NCBI GenBank assembly: GCA_902363395.1
Contig: CABIZZ010000001.1
Span: forward strand, 868,001-932,000
Source of the DNA: Streptococcaceae bacterium
Lineage (GTDB): Bacteria > Bacillota > Bacilli > Lactobacillales > Streptococcaceae
DNA: 64,000 nucleotides
Direction of reading: 5' to 3'
Shown here in pieces: positions 40,401 through 48,951 of the stretch (within the stretch, counting starts at the first letter, position 1; each line of letters begins with the position of its first letter). Below the pieces are notes generated by a model, which had not been told where the DNA came from, did no database searches, and saw only the letters and a program-made list of their open reading frames with translations. A program made the position numbers and the translations under genes.

Positions 40401-41165
40401 ATGTCTAAAGTAGCTATTGTCACAGGTGCAGGTCAAGGGATCGGTTTTGCGATTGCAAAACGATTGGTACAAGATGGTTTCAAGGTCGGAGTCTTAGACT
40501 ACAATGCTGAAACAGCAGAAAAAGCAGTAGCTGAGTTATCAGCAGAGAATGCTTTTGCAGTTGTTGCGGATGTCTCCAAACAAGCTGAAGTGGCCGCAGC
40601 TTTCCAAAAAGTTGTGGATCATTTCGGAGACTTAAACGTCGTCGTTAACAACGCTGGTGTTGCACCAACTACACCACTTGACACGATTACAGAAGAACAA
40701 TTTGAACGTACTTTTGCCATCAACGTTGGTGGCGTCATCTGGGGTGCTCAAGCTGCACAAGCTCAATTCAAAGCGCTTGGTCATGGCGGAAAAATCATCA
40801 ATGCAACTTCACAAGCTGGTGTTGTAGGTAACCCTAACTTGACTGTCTATGGTGGTACTAAATTTGCAGTTCGTGGTATAACTCAAACTTTGGCACGTGA
40901 CTTGGCTGATTCAGGTATCACTGTCAATGCTTATGCACCTGGTATCGTTAAGACTCCAATGATGTATGATATCGCTCATGAAGTTGGTAAGAACGCTGGT
41001 AAAGATGACGAATGGGGTATGCAAACTTTCGCTAAAGATATTACCCTCAAACGTTTGTCCGAACCCGAAGATGTCGCTGCAGCGGTTAGCTTCCTTGCTG
41101 GTCCTGATTCAAACTACATTACAGGACAAACCATCATCGTGGATGGTGGGATGCAATTCCATTAA
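40401..41165 (+). CDS. Acetoin/diacetyl reductase (short-chain dehydrogenase)
   Basis: A 254-residue SDR enzyme interconverting diacetyl, acetoin and 2,3-butanediol with NAD(H). The cofactor motif TGAGQGIG is near residue 8, NNAG follows, and the catalytic Tyr and Lys are in YGGTK. Length and sequence match the ButA/BudC class. I start at 40401 after AAGGAGG. An in-frame ATG at 40314 also has a ribosome-like site and would add 29 residues unlike SDR proteins; it may be a leader peptide start in the same frame. A strong promoter and a terminator flank the gene. Confidence 0.88.
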   Translation: MSKVAIVTGAGQGIGFAIAKRLVQDGFKVGVLDYNAETAEKAVAELSAENAFAVVADVSKQAEVAAAFQKVVDHFGDLNVVVNNAGVAPTTPLDTITEEQFERTFAINVGGVIWGAQAAQAQFKALGHGGKIINATSQAGVVGNPNLTVYGGTKFAVRGITQTLARDLADSGITVNAYAPGIVKTPMMYDIAHEVGKNAGKDDEWGMQTFAKDITLKRLSEPEDVAAAVSFLAGPDSNYITGQTIIVDGGMQFH

Positions 41166-41173
41166 CATTCAAA

Positions 41174-41203
41174 TAGGGGTTGGGATTTTTCCCACCTCTT
41201 TTC
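41174..41203 (+). terminator. Terminator after the acetoin reductase gene
   Basis: AGGGGTTGGGA pairs imperfectly with TCCCACCTCTT, followed by a T-rich stretch. Confidence 0.6.
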
Positions 41204-41340
41204 TTATGTGCACCTTATTCCTCTCGTTCGCTTTTTTGGAAAAATTAGGGTAGAATAGAAATCATATTTTGAAAAAGAATAGATCAATAGTGATAGAGAT
41301 GAATTCTCTTCTATCCAACAAAATGAAAAGAGGTGACCAT

Positions 41341-41943
41341 ATGTGGAAATGGATCAAACGTCTCATCGGACTGACCTTCCTCCTAGTGATTGTCTTAGCA
41401 ATTTTCTTGATACCGGCAAAAGTTTCGACTCAAGAACAATTTAAAAATGTAACAGTGAATACTTCGCTGGTAGATCTGGCTCAAGAAGGTCTTTCTACAG
41501 CAGATGTAACAGCATCTGGCCTGCAAACAGAGCTTCAGCTGAATTCTCCTCAATTGCGCCAAGTCATCAAAGGAATGCTTGGAGAGGTGTCGGATGAAAC
41601 ACTCCTCAATACAGCAGTTGCTATGAATGGAGACTACATCAATGTTCAGGTTCCGATTGAACTAGGACCAGTAGAAACCATAGTTAGCATGGACTATACA
41701 GCGAGTGTGACGGATCAACAATTGACTTTAAACCTAGAACGTGCCCGTCTTGGCCATCTCCCAATTCCACGATCCTTGGTCGCTTCGAAAATTGCTGAGA
41801 AAGTTAACCAAGAGGGAACAGGAGCTACCATGACAGGAAATCAAATCCAATTGACCATGCCGACAAGTGGCTATCAAATCCATTCTGCGAAGGTCGAAAA
41901 AGGGAACATGGTATTACAAATTATCGTTCCAATTTCCTATTAA
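41341..41943 (+). CDS. Membrane-anchored extracytoplasmic protein, unknown
   Basis: A 200-residue protein with one N-terminal membrane segment (about 8-26, LIGLTFLLVIVLAIFLIPA) and a soluble outer domain of alternating strands (VNTSLVDLAQEGLSTADVTA, INVQVPIELGPVETIVS). It may be related to the YpmS-like proteins, but I am not sure. I choose the ATG at 41341 with AGAGGTGA upstream over an in-frame start at 41269. Monocistronic. Confidence 0.65.
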   Translation: MWKWIKRLIGLTFLLVIVLAIFLIPAKVSTQEQFKNVTVNTSLVDLAQEGLSTADVTASGLQTELQLNSPQLRQVIKGMLGEVSDETLLNTAVAMNGDYINVQVPIELGPVETIVSMDYTASVTDQQLTLNLERARLGHLPIPRSLVASKIAEKVNQEGTGATMTGNQIQLTMPTSGYQIHSAKVEKGNMVLQIIVPISY

Positions 41944-42052
41944 GCATCAACCATTGGTTTCTGATGAGGCCGAAGGTTTTTCAGTTTGACAAAGCCCAGA
42001 AAAAAGAGTATGGTAGAACAAGAAAACGATTTCAGAAACAGGGAGATTTAAA

Positions 42053-42688
42053 ATGCCACTATATGAATTTTGTGCAGAAAACATAACTCTTTTAGAAAAA
42101 GCTTTTCAAGCAGGAGCGCGACGAGTAGAACTATGTGATAACTTAGCGGTAGGAGGTACGACTCCTAGCTATGCTGTGATCAAAGAGGCTACAAAGCTTG
42201 CTAAGGAGTATCAGGCCAAGGTTATCGTCATGATTCGACCTCGAGGTGGAGATTTTGTATACTCTGAGCAAGAGCTAGACATCATGTTAGAAGACTGGAA
42301 AGTTGCTCGTGATTTGGGTGTTGATGGCTTGGCGGTAGGTGTCTTGACTGTTTACAATCAGCTTGATAAAGACGCCATGCTTCGTTTCATCCAAGCTAGC
42401 CAAGGATTTGAATTGACCATGCATATGGCATTTGACCAGATTCCTTTAGAAGATCAAGCGTCGACGATCGAGTGGATTAAGGAAGTGGGGGTGACCCGAC
42501 TATTAACAAGAGCCGGCAGTCCAGAAACAGACATAGAACAACGGTTGGAACGCTACGAAGAGTATGCCAAGTTAGCGGATGGCCAAGTAGAAGTCTTGGC
42601 AGGTGGCGGTATCTCCTTGGAGAATCGTCAGCTTTTCCTTGACGTTCCAGGAGTGGATCAGGTACATGGGACCCGCGTTGTCTTTTAA
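42053..42688 (+). CDS. cutC: CutC family protein
   Basis: A 211-residue TIM-barrel protein. The N-terminus (YEFCAENITLLEKAFQAGAR, then RVELCDNLAVGGTTPS) and the MIRPRGGDFVYSEQE and LAGGGIS segments are standard for CutC. The family was named for copper tolerance, but its biochemical role is unclear; no copper genes are nearby. A terminator follows (42695-42726). Confidence 0.9.
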   Translation: MPLYEFCAENITLLEKAFQAGARRVELCDNLAVGGTTPSYAVIKEATKLAKEYQAKVIVMIRPRGGDFVYSEQELDIMLEDWKVARDLGVDGLAVGVLTVYNQLDKDAMLRFIQASQGFELTMHMAFDQIPLEDQASTIEWIKEVGVTRLLTRAGSPETDIEQRLERYEEYAKLADGQVEVLAGGGISLENRQLFLDVPGVDQVHGTRVVF

Positions 42689-42694
42689 ATCTAT

Positions 42695-42726
42695 ATGAGT
42701 TGAGGACCATTCTTAACTCATTTTTT
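42695..42726 (+). terminator. Terminator after cutC
   Basis: ATGAGTT pairs with AACTCAT around a 13-base loop, followed by six T residues. Confidence 0.7.
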
Positions 42727-42764
42727 GCTTCTTTTTGGTATACTGGAGGAGAAGGAGTAGACCA

Positions 42765-43424
42765 GTGTTTTTACCAGATTATTTTGAGAAATATAGTATA
42801 GATAAAGAAAAAGCCCTGGCTTATGGGTTTTCAAAGCAGGGAGAGGTGTTTCGCTATGAGCAACTACTCCTCGATGGAGACTTCGAGCTCTATGTGACTG
42901 TTCAAGGAAAACAAGTTTGTTTTTGGTTAGTGGATCAAGAGACAGGCGACGACTATGTGCAACTCCATATGGACCAGATGGTTGGTCAATATGTGGGTCA
43001 AGTCAGAGAAGCCTGTCAGCAGGCCTTAGAAGATATCAGAAGCTCCTGTTTTGCTGTCAAAGTTTTTATGTATCCACAGACCAAGCGCTTGGTGGATTGG
43101 ATCAGCCAGCAGTATGATCGTCCCCTCGAATATCTCTGGGACCGCTCACCGGACTCGGGTGTCTTTCGTCATCAAAAAGATCTCAAATGGTTTGGCGTTC
43201 TCATGAAGATTGACTGGTCCAAGCTAGATGCGAGACAGGAAGGGAAGATTGAGGTCTTAAATCTTAAACTGGACTATGTCAGCCAACTATTAGAAGAGTC
43301 TCCGTTCTATCCGGCCTACCATATGAACAAGAAGTACTGGATCAGCATTCCCTTGGATGAACGAGTTGAGGATGATCATCTTTTTGAGCTTGTGGCCAAG
43401 AGTTGGGCTTTGACCAAGAAGTAA
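42765..43424 (+). CDS. MmcQ/YjbR-like family protein
   Basis: A 219-residue protein. The C-terminal half (FGVLMKIDWSKLD, then EVLNLKLDYVSQLLEESPFY and PAYHMNKKYWISIPLD) is the YjbR (DUF419) fold, a DNA-binding-like alpha/beta domain; the N-terminal half looks like a second related copy. Function unknown. The start is GTG at 42765, seven bases after GGAGAAGGAG; a GTG 30 bases upstream would place the ribosome site inside the coding region. Confidence 0.75.
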   Translation: MFLPDYFEKYSIDKEKALAYGFSKQGEVFRYEQLLLDGDFELYVTVQGKQVCFWLVDQETGDDYVQLHMDQMVGQYVGQVREACQQALEDIRSSCFAVKVFMYPQTKRLVDWISQQYDRPLEYLWDRSPDSGVFRHQKDLKWFGVLMKIDWSKLDARQEGKIEVLNLKLDYVSQLLEESPFYPAYHMNKKYWISIPLDERVEDDHLFELVAKSWALTKK

Positions 43425-43464
43425 GGGTTTCACCCAATAGATTCGTAAGAGTGAATGAAACATA

Positions 43465-43496
43465 AAAAAGAATGTTGAGGGGTCAACATTCTTTTT
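43465..43496. terminator. Bidirectional terminator between convergent genes
   Basis: AAAAAGAATGTTGA pairs with TCAACATTCTTTTT, giving T runs on both strands. Confidence 0.85.
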
Positions 43497-43516
43497 GAGT
43501 GGTAAATTTCCTGGCC

Positions 43517-44179
43517 TTATTGCTCTTTGGTCAATGAGAAGTGGAAATCTCTGTAATTGCTATAGTCAAACTCTGTATTGATATCTGTTGTAAAGGCTAT
43601 CGGAGTATAATGACCTTCCTCAAGGATAAATCCTGGTTTGAAGCGGAAATTTGCTACTCCTAATCCAGTAATACCAGGAAGTAGTGCATCTGCGCCATTA
43701 AGACCTTCTGACTCCCAGTAATAAACATTACCAGATGCTTGAATAGCTCTTGCAGTATAGGTGGCTGTGCGGGTTGGTTCACTATCATTTTTAAAGCTAA
43801 CGACAGTTGTAATATCTCCATTGGCTTCAATAGTCATTTTGATGCTATCTGCCTGAGGGCTAGATCCTACCCAAGTACCGACAAGTCCTGCAGGAACAAC
43901 TGCTTGATCAGTTGAAGATGTATCTTCTGTCTTGTTCGCTTCAGTTGAAGCTGATGGGTTACTTGCCTGACTTGAAGGAGTAGTATTTTCTTTTGCTTGA
44001 GAAGAAGAAACTGTAGCTTTTTTATTCAAGCTAGCTTTTGGTTTTTTCTCAACTTTCGAGCTAGAAGCTTTTTCGGATGAGGAAGTTGTTTTATCTTTTG
44101 AGCCACACCCTCCCAAAGCAAGTCCAAGTGATGCAGCCACAAGAGAGGCTGCAGTCCAACGAATCAAAGATCGTTTCAT
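43517..44179 (-). CDS. Lipoprotein with serine/lysine-rich linker, unknown
   Basis: A 220-residue lipoprotein. The signal peptide ends in the lipobox LGGC (cysteine at residue 25). Residues 26-95 are a low-complexity Ser/Thr/Lys/Ala linker that could span the wall. The C-terminal 125 residues (LVGTWVGSSPQADSIKMTIE, TTVVSFKNDSEPTRTATYTA) form a beta-rich domain like a small lipocalin-type or DUF4767-like fold. I do not recognise a precise family. It is monocistronic, with GAGGTGAT before the ATG. Confidence 0.7.
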   Translation of the reverse strand: MKRSLIRWTAASLVAASLGLALGGCGSKDKTTSSSEKASSSKVEKKPKASLNKKATVSSSQAKENTTPSSQASNPSASTEANKTEDTSSTDQAVVPAGLVGTWVGSSPQADSIKMTIEANGDITTVVSFKNDSEPTRTATYTARAIQASGNVYYWESEGLNGADALLPGITGLGVANFRFKPGFILEEGHYTPIAFTTDINTEFDYSNYRDFHFSLTKEQ

Positions 44180-44318
44180 AATATCACCTCTTTATCTTTC
44201 TGACTTAGATTATACTCCTATTGTTACAGATGTCAAGTGATATTTGTAATAAATGTAATTTTTTTGTAACATAGTTTTATATATAAAATAACTCAAGAAA
44301 TAGAAAGGATAGGATGAA

Positions 44319-45587
44319 TTATAGATAAGCGATAATTTGGGGTAATACCTCTTCCAGTTTGTCCTGATTGATACGGGCAAAGGCATAGGGACAGCTTTGA
44401 ATATAGGCAGATTCGAAGAAGTGGAGAGGGAGACCGCTATGTTTCAGACGAGCGACCGAAGGGACCTGTCTCAAATCTAGTAAGACTCCTCCAATGACTG
44501 GCCACACGGGGACGGACAGGGAATGTTGCTGGAGTAGGGAAGCAGCTTGCTCTTTTTGGATGACTTGTTGTTGGTGAAGGAGCCCTTTGTTTTTTGCAAA
44601 CATGCCATTGTCAATATAGAGGCTCAAGGCCTTCTGCATGACCAAGTTACTTTCGTAGTCGAGTGTACCCTTGAGTTTTAAGACAGGGGAAAGAAGTGCT
44701 TGGGGCAGGACCATAGAAGTAATGCGGAGGGCAGAAAAGAGGCTGGTAGAAAAAGACTTGATGTAGATAACCCGGTCGGATGCATCCAGATAATGAAAGC
44801 TAGGAGAAAAATGTGGATCATAGTCTCCCAAGTAATCGTCCTCGACAATATAGACATCATACAGCTCTGCTAAGGCCAATATCTGTTCCTTCTCTTGCTT
44901 GCTATAACTATGTCCTAAAGGATAATGATAGCGAGGAATGGTATAGAAAAATTTGATCTTGCCACTTTTGAAGATGGCTTCCAGTTGGTCAAAGTCAATT
45001 CCTTGAGGCAAGCGATTGATGCTTTGATAAGGTAAGTCTTGCTCCTGAATTAACTTGTTGATACGGTAGTAGGTTGGTTGCTCTACTAGGATTTGTTCTT
45101 TTTGGTTAGGAAAGGCTACCTGGCTTAGGAGGTAGAGGGCTTGCTGGGTTCCTGAGGTGATTACGATTTGTTGCTCCTGGGTATAAATGGCATCTTCTCG
45201 AAGGAGAGAAGAAATAGATTGACGGAGATCGACTAGACCCTCCTGCTTTTCATAGTAGTTGAAGAGATAATTATCACGACCGACAAGGGTTTCGTTGATA
45301 CAAGTCCGAAAGTCTTCAAAGGCCTGGAAGCGATCTTCCTTGAGGCGAAGAGGCAGGTCGGTATGCTTTCCAGTCTCTTCCTCCAGGACATAATAGCCAC
45401 TTTGGGGCTTGGCATAGATATAGTTCTTGTAGCTTAGCTCGAGTAGGGCCCGTTGGACGGTGTCCTTGCTACAGGCATACTGACTGGCTAGTTGTCGAAC
45501 GGAAGGCAGGCGGTCGCCAGTTTTTAGGATCCCCTGGTCAATCTGGTTCTTCAATGTTGTAAAAATTTTTTGGTATTTGGTCGTCAT
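44319..45587 (-). CDS. MocR-type regulator (GntR DNA-binding domain fused to aminotransferase fold)
   Basis: A 422-residue protein. The first 70 residues are a GntR winged helix (GDRLPSVRQLASQYACSKDT, VQRALLELSYKNYIYA). The rest is a class I aminotransferase fold with IVITSGTQQALYLL and the PLP lysine in IYIKSFSTSLF. Such proteins usually regulate PLP or amino acid metabolism genes. I use the ATG at 45587 because the 12 residues before it (from 45623) do not match the family and have no ribosome site. Its target cannot be told from context. Confidence 0.85.
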   Translation of the reverse strand: MTTKYQKIFTTLKNQIDQGILKTGDRLPSVRQLASQYACSKDTVQRALLELSYKNYIYAKPQSGYYVLEEETGKHTDLPLRLKEDRFQAFEDFRTCINETLVGRDNYLFNYYEKQEGLVDLRQSISSLLREDAIYTQEQQIVITSGTQQALYLLSQVAFPNQKEQILVEQPTYYRINKLIQEQDLPYQSINRLPQGIDFDQLEAIFKSGKIKFFYTIPRYHYPLGHSYSKQEKEQILALAELYDVYIVEDDYLGDYDPHFSPSFHYLDASDRVIYIKSFSTSLFSALRITSMVLPQALLSPVLKLKGTLDYESNLVMQKALSLYIDNGMFAKNKGLLHQQQVIQKEQAASLLQQHSLSVPVWPVIGGVLLDLRQVPSVARLKHSGLPLHFFESAYIQSCPYAFARINQDKLEEVLPQIIAYL

Positions 45588-45704
45588 AACTGTCCCCGTA
45601 CAATTTTTCTTTATTGTAGTCAATTGAGATTAAAATTGCAAGTAAAGAATATGAAAAGAGACTCCCATTTTGAGAGTCCCTGATTGATGATAAAGATATC
45701 TTAG

Positions 45705-45840
45705 AAACTTTCCTTAGGTGAGTACGGACGTCAGCGAACTTCGAAGAAGTTCCATGACTTAGTTTTGGATCTAAGGCTCCAAAACTCCCGAGTGCTAGAA
45801 ACAATCGTGTTTCTAGCACTTTTCTCACAGCGGAAAGTTT
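45705..45840. repeat. R2 structured repeat, copy 2
   Basis: A 136 bp copy of the 746-880 element. The terminal inverted repeats are conserved, while internal stems have changed with compensation: GTGCTAGAAAC...GTTTCTAGCAC here against GTACTTGAAAC...GTTTCAAGTAC in copy 1. Confidence 0.8.
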
Positions 45841-45930
45841 CACTAACTATTTAAATGAAGTTACTAGTCATTCATTTTAACTTTTTCAGAATTACTTGAT
45901 TTGTATTAAATAAAAAATGTAGGTCAACAT

Positions 45931-45958
45931 TCTTAGACTCCCATTTTTTGGAGTCTAA
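45931..45958. other. Hairpin after trhA
   Basis: CTTAGACTCC pairs with GGAGTCTAAG six bases beyond the trhA stop. It lacks a clear T run on the minus strand, so a terminator role is uncertain. Confidence 0.45.
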
Positions 45959-45963
45959 GTTTC

Positions 45964-46611
45964 TTACATGACATAAACAATCGCGATATATTGGAGAGCA
46001 GAAGCAGTGAGGATGAAGAGGTGCCAAATCATATGGAAATAAGGTTTCTTTTTGGCGTAAAATCCAGCTCCAACTGTGTAACATAGGCCACCCATCAGCA
46101 TCAAACCCCAGAAGGTTGGACTTGTTTGGCTAATGATCTGTGGGATAATGAAAATCACCAACCATCCCATAATCAAATAGAGGGCCAAACTGAATTTTTC
46201 ATTTACCTTCTTAGCAAAAATTTTGTAGAGTATCCCAAAGATGGTCGTCCCCCATTGAATCAGGATAATGGCATAACCGAACCAGTTGTTCATGAGAGAA
46301 AGAACGACGGGTGTGTAGCTACCTGCAATGGCAATATAAATCATGGAGTGATCGATGATCCGAAGGACATACTTCTGAGGTGAGTCATAGGCCATGGCAT
46401 GGTAGATAGTCGATGAGAGAAACATGAGAAAGAGACTGATGACAAAAATCGAAGTCCCGACAGCTGCTAAAGTCCCATGTGTTTCATAACTATAAATAGC
46501 AGAAGTTGGAAGGAGAAAGAGCATCAAAACAGCCCCGACTGCATGGGTGACGCTATTTGCGATTTCTTCTCCAAAGGATAATCGTTTACTTAATTTACTA
46601 GCATAATTCAC
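45964..46611 (-). CDS. trhA: Hemolysin III family membrane protein (TrhA)
   Basis: A 215-residue protein with seven membrane segments of the PAQR/hemolysin III family. The conserved histidines and aspartate are in SSTIYHAMAYDS, RIIDHSMIYIAIAGSYTP and FHMIWHLFI, a zinc-binding set. In Bacillus, TrhA affects membrane fluidity; haemolysis is not established for most members. It begins two bases after the stop of the DUF1836 gene, so the regulator-like protein and TrhA form an operon. Confidence 0.88.
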   Translation of the reverse strand: MNYASKLSKRLSFGEEIANSVTHAVGAVLMLFLLPTSAIYSYETHGTLAAVGTSIFVISLFLMFLSSTIYHAMAYDSPQKYVLRIIDHSMIYIAIAGSYTPVVLSLMNNWFGYAIILIQWGTTIFGILYKIFAKKVNEKFSLALYLIMGWLVIFIIPQIISQTSPTFWGLMLMGGLCYTVGAGFYAKKKPYFHMIWHLFILTASALQYIAIVYVM

Positions 46612-46613
46612 TT

Positions 46614-47057
46614 TTATTTTTCCTCCTCAGAATGAACATGGATATAGGATAGGGTTTCTTGATAGAGTAGCACGGTACGACAGGCAGATCCGATAATGGG
46701 TGCTAAAGGTTCTTTCTCTTCATGTAGAAAGTCCACAAAACTATTATAGAGGTCTGCGGAGCTAGCTTGACTCTGCAGGAGGTTCAAGGTAGCTGCGATC
46801 TCTTGAATCGAAAAAACCGTCTTTAAGGTCGTAATAGCAATGAGACGGGCAACTTGCTGTCGCTTGTATTTCTTCTTATCTGGTTTTGGCAGGTAGCCGT
46901 GTTTAACGTAATTATTAACCATGGAGGCTGTCAAGCCCTTGTCTGTTTCTGAGATAAAAGGCGCACAAACCTTATTGACATAGAGGAGGACTTGGTCCAA
47001 ATAAAGGTCAATATCAGGAATTTCTTCCCACTTGGGATAACTGTAGTTGAATAAAAT
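46614..47057 (-). CDS. DUF1836 family protein, start codon unusual
   Basis: DUF1836 proteins have a MerR-like helix-turn-helix; here TASMVNNYVKHGYLPKPDKK and YKRQQVARLIAITTLKTVFS. The obvious start, TTG at 47000, has no ribosome site and would lose a conserved stretch (FNYSYPKWEEIPDIDLYLDQ), which is open in frame upstream. The only well-placed ribosome site (AAAGAGG) points to an ATT codon at 47057, giving 147 residues. AUU starts are rare but known (infC). The palindrome at 47076-47096 is a likely operator. trhA follows two bases later. If the ATT is wrong, the start is 47000. Confidence 0.65.
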   Translation of the reverse strand: MLFNYSYPKWEEIPDIDLYLDQVLLYVNKVCAPFISETDKGLTASMVNNYVKHGYLPKPDKKKYKRQQVARLIAITTLKTVFSIQEIAATLNLLQSQASSADLYNSFVDFLHEEKEPLAPIIGSACRTVLLYQETLSYIHVHSEEEK

Positions 47058-47075
47058 AGTTATTACCTCTTTGCT

Positions 47076-47096
47076 ATCTAGTTTTAATAACTAGAT
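47076..47096. promoter_or_regulatory. Palindrome between DUF1836 gene and yaaA
   Basis: ATCTAGTT (47076-47083) and AACTAGAT (47089-47096) form a perfect inverted repeat with a five-base centre. It lies between divergent genes and is a candidate operator for the DUF1836 protein. Confidence 0.5.
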
Positions 47097-47152
47097 GATA
47101 ACATGATGGGAATTTTATGTCAAGCGAAAATGAAATATGGTACAATAATTCT

Positions 47153-47881
47153 ATGAAACTATTAATTCCAACTGCAAAAGAAATGAATCTGGATACCCCA
47201 GAAAAAATGGGGAATCCTATATCAAATGAGACACAAGCGGTCATCGATGCTTTAGCTTCATTATCTCTAGAAGAGTTAGCCTCACTTTATAAGATTTCTG
47301 AAGAACGAGCAAGTGAAGAAGAGCAACGGATCCAAGCGCTCAAGTCGGGTACAGCTAAGACCTATCCAGCTTTGAAGCTCTTTGACGGCCTCATGTATCG
47401 GAATATCCGCCGTATGGACTGGACAGAAACAGAAGCTGCTTTTGTGCAAGACCATCTCTTGATCACCTCAGCTCTTTATGGAGTGATTCCAGCCCTTACT
47501 CCGATTGCTCCCCATCGTTTGGACTTTCTAATGAAGCTTAAGGTCCAGGGGAAATCCTTAAAGACCTTTTGGAAGGCTGTCTATGATCAAACTCTTCAGG
47601 AGGAAGAACTGATTATTTCATTGCTTTCCAGTGAGTTTGAAACCGTCTTTTCTAAGGAGATCCAAGATCGGATGGTGACCTTTAAATTTCTAGAAGAGAA
47701 AAATGGTCAGTTGAAGGTGCACTCGACCATTTCTAAGAAAGCGCGTGGGGCTTTTGTGACAGCTTTATTAGAGAAGCAGATTACAAAGGTCGAAGAGATG
47801 AAGCAGCTAACCTTTAGTGGCTTTGCCTACCAGTCTGAGTTATCAACTGAAAAACAATTAGTCTTTGTGAAATATGAGTAA
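47153..47881 (+). CDS. yaaA: Peroxide stress protein YaaA (UPF0246)
   Basis: A 242-residue protein starting MKLLIPTAKEMN with FDGLMYRNIRRMDW and GVIPALTPIAPHRLDF, the YaaA family. In E. coli, YaaA lowers free iron during peroxide stress, which would suit a peroxide-forming streptococcus. The start at 47153 is supported by homology to the family start; an upstream in-frame ATG (47117) adds 12 unrelated residues. An extended -10 box, TGGTACAAT (47138-47146), places transcription start at or next to the ATG, so the mRNA may be leaderless. A hairpin follows (47888-47915). Confidence 0.88.
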   Translation: MKLLIPTAKEMNLDTPEKMGNPISNETQAVIDALASLSLEELASLYKISEERASEEEQRIQALKSGTAKTYPALKLFDGLMYRNIRRMDWTETEAAFVQDHLLITSALYGVIPALTPIAPHRLDFLMKLKVQGKSLKTFWKAVYDQTLQEEELIISLLSSEFETVFSKEIQDRMVTFKFLEEKNGQLKVHSTISKKARGAFVTALLEKQITKVEEMKQLTFSGFAYQSELSTEKQLVFVKYE

Positions 47882-47887
47882 AATAGA

Positions 47888-47915
47888 AGGTACTAGTCAT
47901 TGTTGGCTAGTACCT
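47888..47915 (+). terminator. Hairpin after yaaA
   Basis: AGGTACTAGTCA pairs with TGGCTAGTACCT with one mismatch. No T run follows, so efficiency is uncertain. Confidence 0.4.
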
Positions 47916-47999
47916 AAAAATGTATTCAAACTATTTTTTACATAAAATAGCTATATGATTTAAATAAACGAACTTATTTAAGTTGTTTAGTCATAGCTA

Positions 48000-48323
48000 A
48001 AACTTTCCGCCGTGAGAAAAGTGCCTGAAACAATTATGTTTCAGGCACCCGGAATTATTGAGAGTAAAACAGTTTGGGGAACTGTTTTAGCCTGAGCCCA
48101 GAAATTAAAGAGCGAAGAGGCTCAATACAAATTGAACACGGGCTGCGGATTGTGTCAAAAAGATTAGTCCTCCTAGAATCGAAAGATTCTGCGTCAAACT
48201 TCCTATTTTGACTTTATCCGCAGATGCCCTTAGTATCTTGATTTAGTCATGGAACTTCCTGGATTGCTGAAATCATCCACTGGATAATTTCACCTAACCT
48301 CCGTACTCACCTAAGGAAAGTTT
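48000..48323. repeat. R2 structured repeat, copy 3 (inverted, expanded)
   Basis: Both ends match the R2 family in inverted order (AAACTTTCCGCCGTGAG at the left, CTCACCTAAGGAAAGTTT at the right) and the GTGCCTGAAAC...GTTTCAGGCAC stem is present. The interior is about 190 bp longer than the other copies and contains further hairpins (AACAGTTTggggAACTGTT, AGAATCgaaaGATTCT). I see no open reading frame in it. Confidence 0.75.
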
Positions 48324-48345
48324 TTAAGAGGACCTTCTAATCTCA

Positions 48346-48381
48346 TGTACTAGTCAACAGCGACTAGTACATTTTATTTTT
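48346..48381 (+). terminator. Terminator-like hairpin, plus strand
   Basis: TGTACTAGTC pairs with GACTAGTACA, followed by TTTTATTTTT. It lies just after the expanded R2 copy and could end transcripts coming from yaaA. Confidence 0.65.
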
Positions 48382-48382
48382 G

Positions 48383-48437
48383 AAAATCAAAAAACGTGTT
48401 CATAGCTAGCAACTGTAGTTAGTTGGTCATGAACACG
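48383..48437 (-). terminator. Terminator of the MarR gene
   Basis: CGTGTTCAT and ATGAACACG pair, with further inner pairing; on the minus strand the stem is followed by TTTTTTGATTTT. Confidence 0.7.
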
Positions 48438-48457
48438 ACTGATTGAATGGTTAGAAT

Positions 48458-48904
48458 TTAGTGGGAGCCCTTTAATTTTTTCAGAAGGGTTTGCAGTTGT
48501 TTTTGCTCTTCTTCGCTAAAGACACTCATAACTTTTTGAACATTTTGTATATGATCGGGAAGAACTTCGATAATTTTTTTACGTCCCTTTTCTGTTAAAG
48601 AAACAATGCAGGCACGACGGTCATCTGGGTCCGTTTCGCGCTTGATCCATCCATCACGTACCATATTTCGAATCACGACGGTCATATTTCCAGAGGTCGC
48701 TAAAATACTGTCAATCAGGTTCTGGATACGGAGATCCCCTTTACTGTACAAGGTTTCCAAAACCGAAAACTGAGTAGGGGTTAATTGATGATCCTTAATG
48801 ACATGAGACTCTGCTGCACGAAAGGTCCGTTCCGCCTTGTGAAAGACAATCATAGTTTTTAATTCTGTTTGGGCTTCTTCAAATAATTTCTCTAATTTCT
48901 TCAT
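48458..48904 (-). CDS. MarR family transcriptional regulator
   Basis: A 148-residue winged-helix regulator. The recognition region is LRIQNLIDSILATSGNMTVV and the wing is RETDPDDRRACIVSLTEKGR, the MarR signature. No cysteine sits where OhrR-type sensors have one. A 13 bp palindrome (48939-48951) lies upstream and may be its own operator. It is divergent from the aminotransferase gene by about 300 bp and the ligand is unknown. Confidence 0.85.
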   Translation of the reverse strand: MKKLEKLFEEAQTELKTMIVFHKAERTFRAAESHVIKDHQLTPTQFSVLETLYSKGDLRIQNLIDSILATSGNMTVVIRNMVRDGWIKRETDPDDRRACIVSLTEKGRKKIIEVLPDHIQNVQKVMSVFSEEEQKQLQTLLKKLKGSH

Positions 48905-48938
48905 GATTCTATTTTATCAATAAATAGTATTAGACGGC

Positions 48939-48951
48939 ATTAAGCCTTAAT
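48939..48951. promoter_or_regulatory. Candidate MarR operator
   Basis: ATTAAGCCTTAAT is palindromic except for its central base and lies 35 bases upstream of the MarR start codon. The rest of 48905-49201 holds only a TATAAT box (49113-49118) for the aminotransferase gene. Confidence 0.5.
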
